Source: Anniella stebbinsi
Lineage: Eukaryota; Chordata; Lepidosauria; Squamata; Anniellidae
Assembly (NCBI GenBank): GCA_029215795.1
Contig: JARDYH010000005.1
Span: 39,066,001-39,130,000, forward strand
Direction of reading: 5' to 3'
DNA length: 64,000 nt
The translations under genes and the position numbers were made by a program. Below, in pieces: positions 32,095 through 42,538 of the stretch; positions within the stretch are counted from its first letter, which is position 1; every line of letters begins with the position of its first letter. Under the pieces are notes generated by a model. The model was not told the DNA's origin. It made no database searches and saw nothing but the letters and a program-made list of their open reading frames with translations.

Positions 32095-32520
32095 TTCAGA
32101 TTTATTTTTTTATTTAGAAATTTCTGTCCCACATCTCTTTATTAATAAGTTCAAGGTGGCTTACAAAACTACATCAGAACAACAAACATAATAATAAACA
32201 ATTAAAAATGGCTAAACTAGCATTATACATAGAAAGAGCAGGCCCAAAAGTTTAAAAGGTGATAAAAACATTAAACTCATTAAAAGGTTGGCAGAATAAA
32301 AAGTATTTGTGGCATGCCTGACACTTTAAAGAAAGGGAGCCAATTGGATCTCAAGGAAAGAGTTCCATAATCTGGGCACCACAACAGAAAAGGCTCTGTT
32401 TTGTGTTTTAGCTGACCATGCTTTTGAAAGTGGTGGGACATGTAGGGTCCTGAATGTCAAATGCATCCTGTCCCTAAACAATGTAGGGCAGGAACCCACA
32501 AGGTTCTTCTACTGTTATCT
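32095..32520 (-). mobile_element. Old LINE 3' remnant (L2/CR1-like)
   Basis: aggtggcttacaaaactaca at the start and gagttccataatctgggcac / cacaacagaaaaggctctgt further in are, on the minus strand, the usual L2/CR1 ORF2 end followed by its tail. Diverged. Confidence 0.5.
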
Positions 32521-32604
32521 CCAATCAGTAATTGGAAATGAGAGGGCATTTAAAGACATTTGAGGCAATTGAGTTTGGACATTTTCCCATTGGGCCCTGC
32601 CCAC

Positions 32605-33150
32605 TAATAATAATAATAACAATAATTATTATTTATTTATTTCTTACCTGCCTCTCCCTTCTGGATCAAGGTGGGGAACAACATCATACAGACAATATAA
32701 AATACATAGCAAGTGGCCCAAAAGTAGGTATACAGTTTCTATTCACTCATTCTCTCCCCCTCCCATCAACATTCTAAACAACTGTATACCTACTTTTAAG
32801 CTACCCAGTAAAACTGATTAAAAGCATATAAAAATAATACCTAATTAAAATCAACCAAGTCTTAAAATTCGTCTCAGTAGGCATGCCGGAAGAGATCAGT
32901 CTTTATACCTCTCTTAAATTCTAGAAGTCTGGTAAGTTGGCAGATCTCTCCCGGCAGGTCTTTGATCCCACCCCATGCTCTTAGTCCCTCCCACTGCTTG
33001 AATACAGGCCCCAAGACCATTCCCCAATCCCCAGATTTTCAGCGTCTGGGTTGAAGAAGGTTATTTAGGGCTTACCCCTTATTTAGGGCTTTGTAGGTAA
33101 GAAACAGCACTTCTGACCCAACAGGCCCTCTGTGTCTTCTCTGAATTAAG
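32605..33150 (-). mobile_element. L2-type LINE 3' end with nested mini-element
   Basis: Minus-strand L2 tail with an (ATT)n end, then ctggatcaaggtggggaaca and the decayed ORF2 C-terminus (reverse of ctcccggcaggtctttgatc). A TA-flanked 100-bp insertion lies at 32709-32808. Confidence 0.7.
32709..32808. mobile_element. TA-flanked mini-element (Tc1/mariner-like MITE)
   Basis: A perfect 18-bp inverted repeat, aaaagtaggtatacagtt (32720-32737) and aactgtatacctactttt (32780-32797), sits inside a 100-bp insertion. TA lies on both sides (32707-32708 and 32809-32810). The uninterrupted L2 tail at 7454 and its reverse near 15960 read through this site as atacataaaactg. The TA duplication suggests Tc1/mariner mobilisation. 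Confidence 0.7.
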
Positions 33151-34201
33151 TTTCAGCTAACATGTCCACAACTAGTTTATTACTGCACTGCTTTAAACTT
33201 CCACTTCTTTTTCAACATCAGAGGGTTTTTTTAACTGGACTCAGGAGAATTTGTTCACAGCACATTCTGTTCCCACAAGGAACATGGAACACTTATGCTC
33301 AGCCTATATTGATGTCTCAGCCATCATTCACATAGCACTCAAAGAGAATGGCAGGTGTACGAGTCTCACACTGAGAAAGAGTACTATGGCTGCACAAGCC
33401 TGTGCATATTTACTCAGAGGTTTAGCCCCACTGTGTTCAATGGAGCTTACACCTAAGGAAGCATGCATTTCAGCTTAGGCGTTCAAAACCTCCATACCAA
33501 GACGTACGTATTATCCCAAGTATGCTTCCAGATGGACAGGTCCCAGTGCTAACAATTAGAAGGCACTCTGAAGCTATTCCATTTTTCCCTTAATGGATTT
33601 TCAGTGGTAAGTAAAAAAAAAAAAAAAACAAAGATGGGTGGGAAAACACAGGAGGGCTATGAATGGAAGATGATGAGATCTGGACTGGCACACACCCTCC
33701 CCCCATAAAATTATGTGAAGGTGGAAGGGCAATAGAGCTTAAACGCCTCATTTGGAAACACTCCAAGTGTTGCTCTCTGCTTGCAGTGCTGAGCCAAGGC
33801 CCTTAGGACAACACAAAGGTTTTGAAATGCATTCATTTGGTTTGGAAGAAAACAGAATTATTTTGACATTTCTGTGAAAAGGTCCTCTTCTGCCAAGGTG
33901 CACAGCCACCGAAATCGGAATGGCCTCTCGCCCCATTACAGTCCCCCTGAGTTTCTCTAGTCAGTGTCATTATTTTGCAAAGAGCAGCTCGTTGCCCAGG
34001 TGATGCTGAGTCACCCTATATAAAGCTAACCAGAGAGGCTGTGTTGGGCTACGGGGCGGTAAAACATGGATGGCATTTTGAAATGCGAAAGTGCATTTCC
34101 GTACCTCCACGGGTCTTCAGAGAACTTGTGCCCAAAGCTCTGATGCGGCTAATTCAGCTCTTGGAGCTCTCGCAAAATCACACTAGCAGAACCTGACTTG
34201 C
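33151..34201. other. Unassigned; possible old repeat at 33518-33702
   Basis: No gene recognised. 33518-33702 resembles 1122-1266 in order and wording (gctattccat ... gggctatgaatgg). Confidence 0.4.
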
Positions 34202-34209
34202 TATTAAAT

Positions 34210-34529
34210 TAGGCTGACCAGATAAAATCCAGGTCAGGGCTCATGTAACTTTAACAGTTGTAGAGAAAAGGGAATTTCAGCCAGTGTTATTTGTATGCAA
34301 TTAGTTCCTGGTGAAATTCGGTCTTCATCACAACAGTTAAAGGTGCAGGCACTATACTAGAGTGACCATATACAAAAGAAAGCAGGGCCCCTGCAACTTT
34401 AACTGTTGTGATGAAGAAGGAATTTCACCAGGAACTAATTGCATACAAATGACACTGGCTGAAATTCCCTTTTCTCTACAACAGTTAAAGTTACATGAGC
34501 CCTGACCTGGATTTTATCTGGTCAGCCTA
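34210..34529. mobile_element. hAT-like palindromic MITE with 8-bp duplication
   Basis: Ends TAGGCTGACCAGATAAAATC and GATTTTATCTGGTCAGCCTA. A perfect duplication, tattaaat, occurs at 34202-34209 and 34530-34537. The terminal section differs from other copies (agataaaatccaggtca replaces atatgaaaaggaggaca) while the inner part is the same: a distinct subfamily. Confidence 0.9.
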
Positions 34530-34537
34530 TATTAAAT

Positions 34538-35523
34538 GCACTTATGAGGCTGTCTGGGACAGCGCTGGAGGAAGCAGGAGGGAGTAAACTGTCACAGCCC
34601 AGAGCCCAGGTGGTAGGGAAGGGGCAACAACAAGCTGATTGCTCCTGGGATTAAGCGAGGAGATGGGCCCATTGGGACATCTGACACCAAGCAATGGGGA
34701 GAGTGAATGAGGTGTGTGTGTGTGAGAGAGAATTGACTCATGTCTCCTTTTTGTGGACTAACAACAGGATTCTCAAAAGTAATCCTGCCCACCTTGTGCA
34801 TGTTGCTGATGCATTTACTGAGGGCCCTGTGCTGGTCATGTAATAAATAGCTCTCACACAAATATAATCCCTACAGCCAAGAAAGGCCTGTAAAAGCAAT
34901 ATCTGCCCACGTCCTTAAAACTTGCAGCTATTCTTTGTTTTCATAACACGTAGAGGCCTTCGATTATTCTGCTGTTCCGTCCCTTTAAGCCACCATTTCC
35001 CCAGCACAAATATTTGCATAGGCAACATGGGTGGTGAACTTTGTAACTGATAGGGAGGGTCATCTGTTGCGCCATTCCAACAGCAGCAGTGCTGAAGCCC
35101 AGCCCCTTCACTGCTGTGCAATCACTGGAGCTGGTGTGGCCCATTGTATTACAGTTGGAGCAGAAAGGTGTATGATTCTGCGGCACTGTAATTTTTCCCT
35201 GGAAGAACCGGCTAGGGATTTAGTCACCACACATGGAGGGGTGTGTGTGTGTGTTTGTGTTCTTTTGTGGAATGAATGGGCATGTCTCTAGATGGCAAAC
35301 GTTGAGTCACGCACCCTGTTCACAAAGCATACACACATCACTCTCATATACCCACACACTCAACCAAGTGGGTACTATTTGGGTTCCACCCTTCAAGGCA
35401 GCCTAAAAATAACTTTAAATAAATAAGTAAATAAAATACTGTTGAAATTGTGCTGCCTCCTCACTTCTCTGCAGCCTAGAGTGGTCAGATGCAAACCAGT
35501 TGCACCTTTCATAGCTGCTCTAG
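34538..35523. other. Unassigned sequence with short (TG)n tracts
   Basis: No gene recognised. TG tracts lie near 34712-34723 and 35240-35252, and a small LINE-tail-like scrap lies at 35380-35440 (cacccttcaaggcagcct). Confidence 0.4.
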
Positions 35524-35715
35524 GACAGGGAGATTCAGGTTTAGACCCCTACTCAGTCATGACACTCACTTGCTGACCAGGGGCCAGTCCCGATCCCTCC
35601 ATCTAACCTACCTCTCAGGGCTGTTTTGGGGGATAAAAATGGGGGGAAATGCTTATGCATATTGTCCCGAGTTACTTGGATGAAGGGTGGAATATAAATG
35701 AAATAAATGCAAGCA
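35524..35715 (+). mobile_element. Old tRNA-derived SINE
   Basis: Degenerate copy: ttcaggtttagacccctact (B-box area), ctaacctacctctcagggct, ggataaaaatggggg and tggaatataaatgaaataaa match the order of the SINE at 53362. Confidence 0.6.
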
Positions 35716-37461
35716 AGATAAGAACCAAAACCAATGGGGAGGGGTGGTAATAGAGCAGAAGCAAACATTGGCAAAAGGCTTTGGGGGACTTTGATTCCCC
35801 TCCAGGTCTGGCTTGAGACATTTTGCTGCCTGAGGCAAAGAACAAAATGGCGCCCCTTCCTATTCTGTGTACAAAAACCAACTGGACTGGCAGATGAGGA
35901 TGGGACAGCAGCCTCCACTGCACTTGAAGAGGACACGCTAATTTAAGGGGTGCAGAGCAGATGACATGGCACAAAGATTTTTCCTCTAAACTTGTTGCTG
36001 CCTCCCAGCATCTGCTGCCTGAGGTAACTACTTCAGTCTGCCTAATAGTAGGTCTGGCCTTTTCCCCCACCATTGGTGGAGCCTCTTCACTGAAAGCAAG
36101 GCGGTTGTCCCAAGCAAATGCACAGAGGCAGATGCTTTTGTACCACTTCCGTAAGTGTAATGGAGAGGGAACAACCAGGCACCCCCCTCTTGCTTCCTTC
36201 TTTCCTGCTGGGAATGAGTTAAGTCCCAAGCATGCAGGGGAGGTGGAGGTGGAGGCAGTCCTTGCAAGCAGCTTGATCCATCTCACATTGAAGAGTTGGA
36301 TCCTTCTCCAACACAAGGACCAGGAGGCATGAGGGTCTTAAAGCGATTTCTACCACAAGTGTATTTTCTGCAAATGTCCATCTTCTGAAGGTATTATAAT
36401 GGCTCTAAGGAAAACATTTTTCTAAGAGATTTTACAGCCTCATTAACATTCCTGGTAAGTAAGCTATGGGAACCAGGAAGGCCGCCAGAGTGCCAGAATA
36501 CAGAGCATGCCGTGTTGTGCTACAAAGCAGGCATTTGCCATGCAGTTCACTCCTGGGCTCAATGGTTTGCTTTGGCTGAGGCTAGCTTTCTGCTGGAAAT
36601 GACACTGTTTGTCCAACTTATACTACTAGTTGCTATGTTTAGTATTTATTATTGCAAGGAGGCTAGAAATTAAGTAACCCTGATTTGAGTGCTGAGGTCT
36701 GTAGCTTGAAAGAAGTTTATTTTTGTCACTTGAGCGAGACTCTTATTACAACATGAAGTCTGAAGTATTAATGACATGCTATATTTTCTTTGCATGAATT
36801 AGCGATATGCAACAGTCAGTGGTCTGGCAAGGGGCAGTGGCTTGAGAATCAGTGCGCCAGACATTGTGCAGAACACTGAATTAGCACAATGGTTTATTTT
36901 GGCCATGTGTGACACTAGCAGGAGCCACCCCAGTTTTGCCAATGTGTGTAGCGAGCTTCAGCTACTCAAGTCTGTTTTGCAAGTGTAGCTCCATGATGAA
37001 TGTATTTGCTGCATTAATACTTCGTGGTTTTTTAGGAGTACATACTCCAAACATTGTAAGTGCACACCTAAAAATGATAGGTGTTGAGATCTTTATGATC
37101 TAAATAAAATAATGGGGGTGAATGGTTTGACAAAGTAGAACTGCATATTTTCACAAGCTGCCTCCAAGATTTGGTGGGAGTGAGAAGTGCGACTCTCTAC
37201 TGGTTCCACCTCTTTCTGATCAGGTGATCTCAGAGGGTCTAGTTGGACGATTGTTCCTTGGAACCCTGAGAGTTGTCTTGTGAGATCAACAGGACTCCAG
37301 TGTGTCCTCTTTGTGGTTCAACATCTCTATGAAGCTGCTGGGAGAGAGACTGAATGAAGATTTAGAATGAGTTGCTATCAACAAATTGATGGCACCAGGT
37401 TTATTTTTTAACAGTGTGCCACATAGCATCTTGTCTGACCTGATCCCGGAAGAGTAATCAT
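35716..37461. other. Unassigned sequence
   Basis: The longest frame (214 aa, minus strand, 35672-36316) has no recognisable domain and overlaps other unsupported frames, so no gene is called. A poly-T/AT mix and no clear repeats otherwise. Confidence 0.4.
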
Positions 37462-37890
37462 TGCGGAAGGAGGGGGTAAATAAAGAGTCGAGACACATGT
37501 AATGGGTTTAAACAAGGGCCACATTTTATTGAAAGATCTGCAAAGGGGGATTCCTATGGGGCATCCATTTGGGCCTATCCACAGGCCCTTCTATCCCCTG
37601 TCCGGGCGAGCCATTCTAGCCCGTGAATAGGCGTATTCACTTCACCTCTCCACGTGCTACCCCATTTTGGGGAGGGAGACCTTCCTGTGTCGCCTCCCCC
37701 CAGGCCGCATGGCTCTGGGTAGGTGAGAAGGTTTGGTCTCAGAGGTAACCCTTCTCTCCCAAGCCAGGCTGCAGGGCTCAAAGCTGGGAGCCTCAGGCAT
37801 TACCAGTCACCCGAACAGTGCCTGTGAATGCTCGCCAAAGTCCTTACCTCTCTGGATGCCCCCCTTCTAATCCGCCACTGGGAGCGTCAA
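37462..37890 (-). repeat. Ngaro copy 2: single 3' repeat region
   Basis: Aligns with the 412-bp repeat of copy 1 in pattern: aaataaagag near the end, ggccacattttatt with a minus-strand AATAAA at 37525-37530, then tggatgcccc near the hydrolase end. No second copy is present nearby. Confidence 0.7.
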
Positions 37891-37899
37891 GCCACTTGC

Positions 37900-38475
37900 T
37901 TAGTCGCTCACGCCCCACCTACACGCTAAGATGTTGAAAAGACCCCTCTGCAGATCATGCAAGAATAAATCATTACCCTGGTCCGACAAGTGTACCCCAT
38001 CCTGCCTATAAAGCTCCCTCCAGTAAAGCGTAATATCCGGATGCTGGATACTAAAATCATTGTGTTTGGCCAGTTCTCTGAAAATAGCAGTATTCACTTT
38101 TTTGCAAGCTTTTTCCAAAGCCTTGTTATCACTACCCAGTCGCCAGTCGAACCTGGGTAGTATGCAGGACCAAACAATCAAAACTCCGGGCCATAGTTGC
38201 TTGATGGACTGAAAATCTGCAACCACTTGCAGAATCAAGGCCTTGCCTTTCAAAAGGCCAAGATCATTTCCACCCAAGTGAATAAGCAGCACTTGGGGCG
38301 CAAAACATGCCACCTGTTGTTGAAGCAATGTGGGCAGGAGGTGTTCCCACCGTATACCTCGCCTACCCAACCACATCACGTTGGCATGGTGGCTCATCCC
38401 AAGCTGGGATCCAAAGCTCGAATTGGTGGCCCTCCTGCCGGCCCAGAAGATGTAGCTGTGGCCGCAAATTATCAC
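37900..38475 (-). CDS. SGNH/GDSL-type hydrolase of Ngaro copy 2
   Basis: A 191-residue homologue of the copy 1 hydrolase with the same blocks: GHS at residues 5-7, IHLGGNDLG, and YRQDGVHLS. It starts at a GTG that follows immediately after an in-frame TGA (38476-38478). Similarity to copy 1 continues upstream of that TGA for about a dozen codons, so the true N-terminus lies further upstream and the TGA is probably a lesion or part of an unusual expression route. Unlike copy 1, it is not in the same frame as the recombinase. Confidence 0.8.
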   Translation of the reverse strand: MIICGHSYIFWAGRRATNSSFGSQLGMSHHANVMWLGRRGIRWEHLLPTLLQQQVACFAPQVLLIHLGGNDLGLLKGKALILQVVADFQSIKQLWPGVLIVWSCILPRFDWRLGSDNKALEKACKKVNTAIFRELAKHNDFSIQHPDITLYWRELYRQDGVHLSDQGNDLFLHDLQRGLFNILACRWGVSD

Positions 38476-38551
38476 TCAAACTGGGGCGATGCCACTCCAG
38501 CGATCTACAATAAACACAGGTGATTTAAAAATCCCCACAGGGTATCAACTC

Positions 38552-39433
38552 TTACTGTGCTAAGTCACGAACATACGTCCTGAAGGCAGAGAACTGCCAT
38601 CTGCCAACCGCCTGAATTTGAGAATAAGAAAAACCAGCCACTGCTACTGTAGATGCTGCCCCAATACGAAACGAATGCGGAGCAAATGTAGACTCTGGCA
38701 AACCCAAAGTGTTTAGGGCCTGTTTTGCCACTGCCCAAAATTGAAACTTGGTCAGTGGGGCTAGATCTTGATGGCGAAATAAAATCCTGGATTCACTGCC
38801 CCGCAACGTAATAAATTCCCGTAAGGCATGCACTGGGCACAAATCCACTCGCGGGGCTGCGTGCAGCTGAATAAACGCCCCCCTGCCTTCTTGGTCCGTT
38901 TTTGACCGTCTGAGCGTTATTACAACCCCCTGGCTTTTGAACTCTATATCCCGAAACTGTAGCACCCTCTCGGAGCAATCTTGCTTGGAAGATGCCAGCA
39001 ACTCCGAGATTCTGAATGTGCCAAAAAAGGCAGTGAAAGCTGCTGCCTGAAATAGGACTGCCTCATAAGGCGAAAAACATAACAACTGTCATTGTTCTTT
39101 CAATTGCAACAAGATTTCAAGAGAAATCAGGCGTTGGGCATCCGGGGTGCGCTGCGATGCCCTATTCCGACCCCTTAATGCACATCTAACCCTTAAGTCT
39201 GCTGTGTTGTCAGCTACCCCCTTAACTTTTAATAAGAAAGCCAGGGCAGCTAACTTCCCTGTCATCGTCCTTGCTGACAGTCCCTTCTTTCGTGAGGCTA
39301 CACGAAACTGCAGAATATGCTCTACGGGAATGGGCCATACCTGTGGCAGTTGCAGCCCCTCCCTACAGGTTAGGAATTCTCTAACTGCTCTCAAATATGC
39401 TGCCTTCGTGCTTGGTGCTAGCGACTGCCACAT
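38552..39433 (-). pseudogene. Tyrosine recombinase of Ngaro copy 2 (nonsense-broken)
   Basis: One frame split by a single TGA (39089-39091). The upstream part (ATG at 39433, 114 residues) is the DNA-binding half. The downstream part holds the catalytic residues: FRISEL Arg, HSFR, GRW and Tyr in RTYVRD. The stop falls where copy 1 has Trp126, consistent with one G-to-A change. As it stands, no catalytic domain would be made without readthrough. Confidence 0.88.
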
Positions 39434-41157
39434 GGCGCCATCGACTTCTCGTCACCAATCTCCCAAAGGATGTCTGGAAAGTTCTCCGGACGCTGACGAG
39501 CCCACGGAGCCAGATCCCGAAATCTCTGTACCTGCTGACGCGAAAGGGCGTCGGCTATCAAGTTATCCAATCCTGGGATATGTCTAGTGCGGAACAATAT
39601 ATTGTGGCGCAGGCAATGCAAGGTAAATTTCCTAAGTACCATGACTCTGGGCTTTCGAGACATCAGCGTATTTATGACCTGAACTGTGGCTTGATTGTCG
39701 CACCAGAATAACACGGTGAAGTTGGCGAACTCCATAGTCCATATATTCACGGCGACGTAACTTGGAAAAAATTCCAAAAAGGTCAAGTCTCTGCATATAG
39801 CTGAAGAGCACCACAGTTCCGACCACTGTTGTGCGCACCATCTGTCGCCCCAAATTATGCCAAAACCCAAGGCGCCCGAAGCATCAGAATGAATTTGCAT
39901 CTCCGCCTCGATAAGCAGTTCTTGTCTCCAAAATGAGACTCCATTAAATTCATTCAAAAATATTAGCCAGGTATGCAAATCCTCCCGCATGGCTCCCGTC
40001 ACCCGAACTCGATGAAAAGGCCGGGATAATCCCTTCATGGCGTCACACAGTTGCCGGAGGAAGGCCCTACCTGGTGCTACAGCGCGGCAAGCAAAATTCA
40101 GGTGACCTACCAACTCCTGCAACTGCCTAAGTGTAACCTTCTTAGCCTGGCACATAACTGAAATTCTTACCCGCAGGTCCGCCAACTTGTCCTGTGGCAG
40201 CCTGCTGCATTGTCTAATCGAATTGAGTTCGATTCCCAAAAACGTAATAATGCTATTAGGGCCCTCTGTTTTTTCGTGCGCTAGCGGGACGCCCAGATAA
40301 TCTAACAACACCTGGAATTCGTGCATTAATTGCGCACACTGCTTACTCCCAGGTAATCCCGCCATCAGAAAATCATCCAGGTAGTGAATGATGTTCACTG
40401 AACCTGACCTGTACCTAATAGCCCATTTCAAAAATGTACTGAACTTCTCGAACATGGCACATGAAATTGAACAACCTATAGGCAGGGCCCTATCCACGAA
40501 GTATTTTCCCTGAAAAAAAAATCCCAAGAGATTGAAGTCTTCTGGGTGGATGGGAAGGATGCGGAAAGCCGACTTGATGTCACACTTTCCCATCAACGCC
40601 CCTGCTCCATTTTTCCGAACCATTGCAACCGCGGCGTCAAAGGGTGTATACTTAACAGAACATAAATGCTCTGGAATATGATCATTAACTGACTCCCCTT
40701 TTGGGAAGGATAAGTTATGGATCAGTCTGAATTCGCCTGAACTTTTCTTTGGAACAATGCCCAGAGGCGACACCCTTAAGTTCGTGATGGGTGGTTCGGA
40801 AAATGGCCCCAGAACCCTTCCTGCTAAAATTTCCTTATTAATTTTTTCCAAAACTAAGGCTTCCATGTTATTAATTGACTTCTGATTCATCGCGAACGAT
40901 GAAACCCTGGGTCCTGCAAAGGGGATACGGAAACCATTTACAAATCCCAACTCTAAATACCTGGCCTCCTCCACCTTAGGGTAGCGTGCCAGCAAACGCT
41001 TGAGGGAAACTATTTTAACTGTTCTGGGTCCCTTTGGGAGGTTGCTGTTGAGACCCTCCCGTTCTTTTACCGCCTTGTCCATCCTTAAATGTCCCTCGAC
41101 CACCTTTTCTGTTACAGTTAACAGCCGGGTGCATCCCCCCGCAAATGGTGCAGTCAT
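39418..41157 (-). CDS. Reverse transcriptase / RNase H of Ngaro copy 2
   Basis: A 579-residue open frame starting at an ATG that aligns with the chosen start in copy 1. RT motifs: KCDIKSAF, LPIGCSISCAMFEKF and IHYLDDFLMAG. RNase H motifs: IHSDASGA, TFLEFFPSYVAV, FWCDNQATV and ADALSR. It overlaps the broken gag by 143 nt in the +1 frame and the recombinase start by 16 nt. That it is intact while its neighbours carry stops may be chance or limited age. Confidence 0.9.
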   Translation of the reverse strand: MTAPFAGGCTRLLTVTEKVVEGHLRMDKAVKEREGLNSNLPKGPRTVKIVSLKRLLARYPKVEEARYLELGFVNGFRIPFAGPRVSSFAMNQKSINNMEALVLEKINKEILAGRVLGPFSEPPITNLRVSPLGIVPKKSSGEFRLIHNLSFPKGESVNDHIPEHLCSVKYTPFDAAVAMVRKNGAGALMGKCDIKSAFRILPIHPEDFNLLGFFFQGKYFVDRALPIGCSISCAMFEKFSTFLKWAIRYRSGSVNIIHYLDDFLMAGLPGSKQCAQLMHEFQVLLDYLGVPLAHEKTEGPNSIITFLGIELNSIRQCSRLPQDKLADLRVRISVMCQAKKVTLRQLQELVGHLNFACRAVAPGRAFLRQLCDAMKGLSRPFHRVRVTGAMREDLHTWLIFLNEFNGVSFWRQELLIEAEMQIHSDASGALGFGIIWGDRWCAQQWSELWCSSAICRDLTFLEFFPSYVAVNIWTMEFANFTVLFWCDNQATVQVINTLMSRKPRVMVLRKFTLHCLRHNILFRTRHIPGLDNLIADALSRQQVQRFRDLAPWARQRPENFPDILWEIGDEKSMAPCGSR

Positions 41158-42538
41158 GCCTGTATTTGCAAGGGGATCGAGAACAGGAACCCCTGGTTCT
41201 GTAATCCCAGCAGGGCGGGCGGAATTGAACCCCCTGCCCCACGTTCCCCCTGGACGGGAAGGCGGGCTGTTGCCTGACTATTATATGGCCACTGTCTGAC
41301 CTTTCCCCAAACCCTGGCCTTGCAGGGGTCATGAATTGTAACCACATGTCATGATCCCGCACATCCCAAGGCAGCGCGTGGTCGAAAGCCGCTTTACGAC
41401 GAAAAGATTCATCGTAAGCCAACCATGCGCCACCCTCGAACTCCGTGTATGCCTGATATACCATGTCAATGTACTTAATCGTGGTATACCCTTTGCCTGG
41501 GAAACGTTGATGAATGATTCTCATGTAGATCAAGAATCCCGGAAGCCAATTAGACCAAGTCCTAGCCACTTTCCTCCATCGCAACCTCTCTGCCTCCTTC
41601 TACCCTATCTTGTCTTTCTCATTAGCCTCCAGCTCTCTAAAAAGCAAGGAGAAAATATCCACATATTCTCCTTTCAATATCTTTTCCCATGTTGCTGGTA
41701 GGAGGTGGTACCCCAATAGCGAAGCTACACTACCTTTAGGAATAGCTTGTCGATCCACCCCAGCAAAAGGATCGCTTGCCATTGTTCCTACACCCGGCCC
41801 TGTATTACCGTCACTTGATGCCAGGCCTGTCCAAACTGATGCACACGCTGCATTAGCACTAACTACTGCAGCCTGCCTAGCCGGCTGTGTGACCGGTTGT
41901 GATTGCAGGCCTGCTGCCTGACTCCCAGACAATTGAGGCCCAATCGGTAGGGCGGCCCCAGGGCTAGACATATTGACCAAAGGAGGCATTCCTGCGTGTA
42001 TGTGGTGTAGATTGGAGCAGCATGTCCCACCGCCCCATGACTGTGCAGGACTCATGTGATGACATTGAGCCAAAACGCTAGCCTGACCCCCTGCACCACA
42101 ACCCTGACCGTTACCGTGAGGAGTCGCTGGAACTACTTCGACAGCTGCCCAGTCCCCTCTGGCCGAATTCGTTGCCCGCACCTCATTTGCAACCACTGGA
42201 ACGGTGGACTCATCCACAGCTGGAGCTGCAACCTGACGGCGTCCGGACCCCTGGTCAGCAGAAGCTTCTAACACATCTAATCGAGATGAAAGAATTTGTA
42301 AAAGACTTTCATACGCCTGCCTACACGTTTGATGCCTGCTAGCCTCTCCCATATCCTGAAGGCTGGAAGGATTAAGCCCTCTGTCTTTCTCTAAGGCTTG
42401 CACCCTTGCCAGCAATGCCTCCAGCGCTGGGTCCATCTCCTCCCTAAAGCCTTCAACCCCCCTACTGTCACGTGTCCTTTTTGCCGGAGGGGCCTTCCTT
42501 TTCCCTTTGGCACCCCCTACCCCTTTTTTAGAAGGCAT
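41015..42538 (-). pseudogene. Gag-like gene of Ngaro copy 2 (nonsense-broken)
   Basis: The ATG at 42538 starts with the same MPSKKGV as copy 1. A TAG at 41600-41602 stops it after 312 residues. The same frame continues through the conserved block (VARTWSNWLPGFLIYM) to a C-terminal zinc region with the same spacing as copy 1 (C-x8-C-x4-C-x3-H, then C-x2-C-x3-H-x4-C) and ends at 41015. Confidence 0.85.

Noticed and set aside
35672..36316. 214-aa minus-strand frame as a host gene
   Set aside because: No recognisable domain, multiple competing frames, and no splice or promoter context that I can support.
39452..39454. TGA upstream of the copy 2 recombinase ATG as a third lesion
   Set aside because: It lies before the first ATG of that frame, so it need not disrupt the protein.
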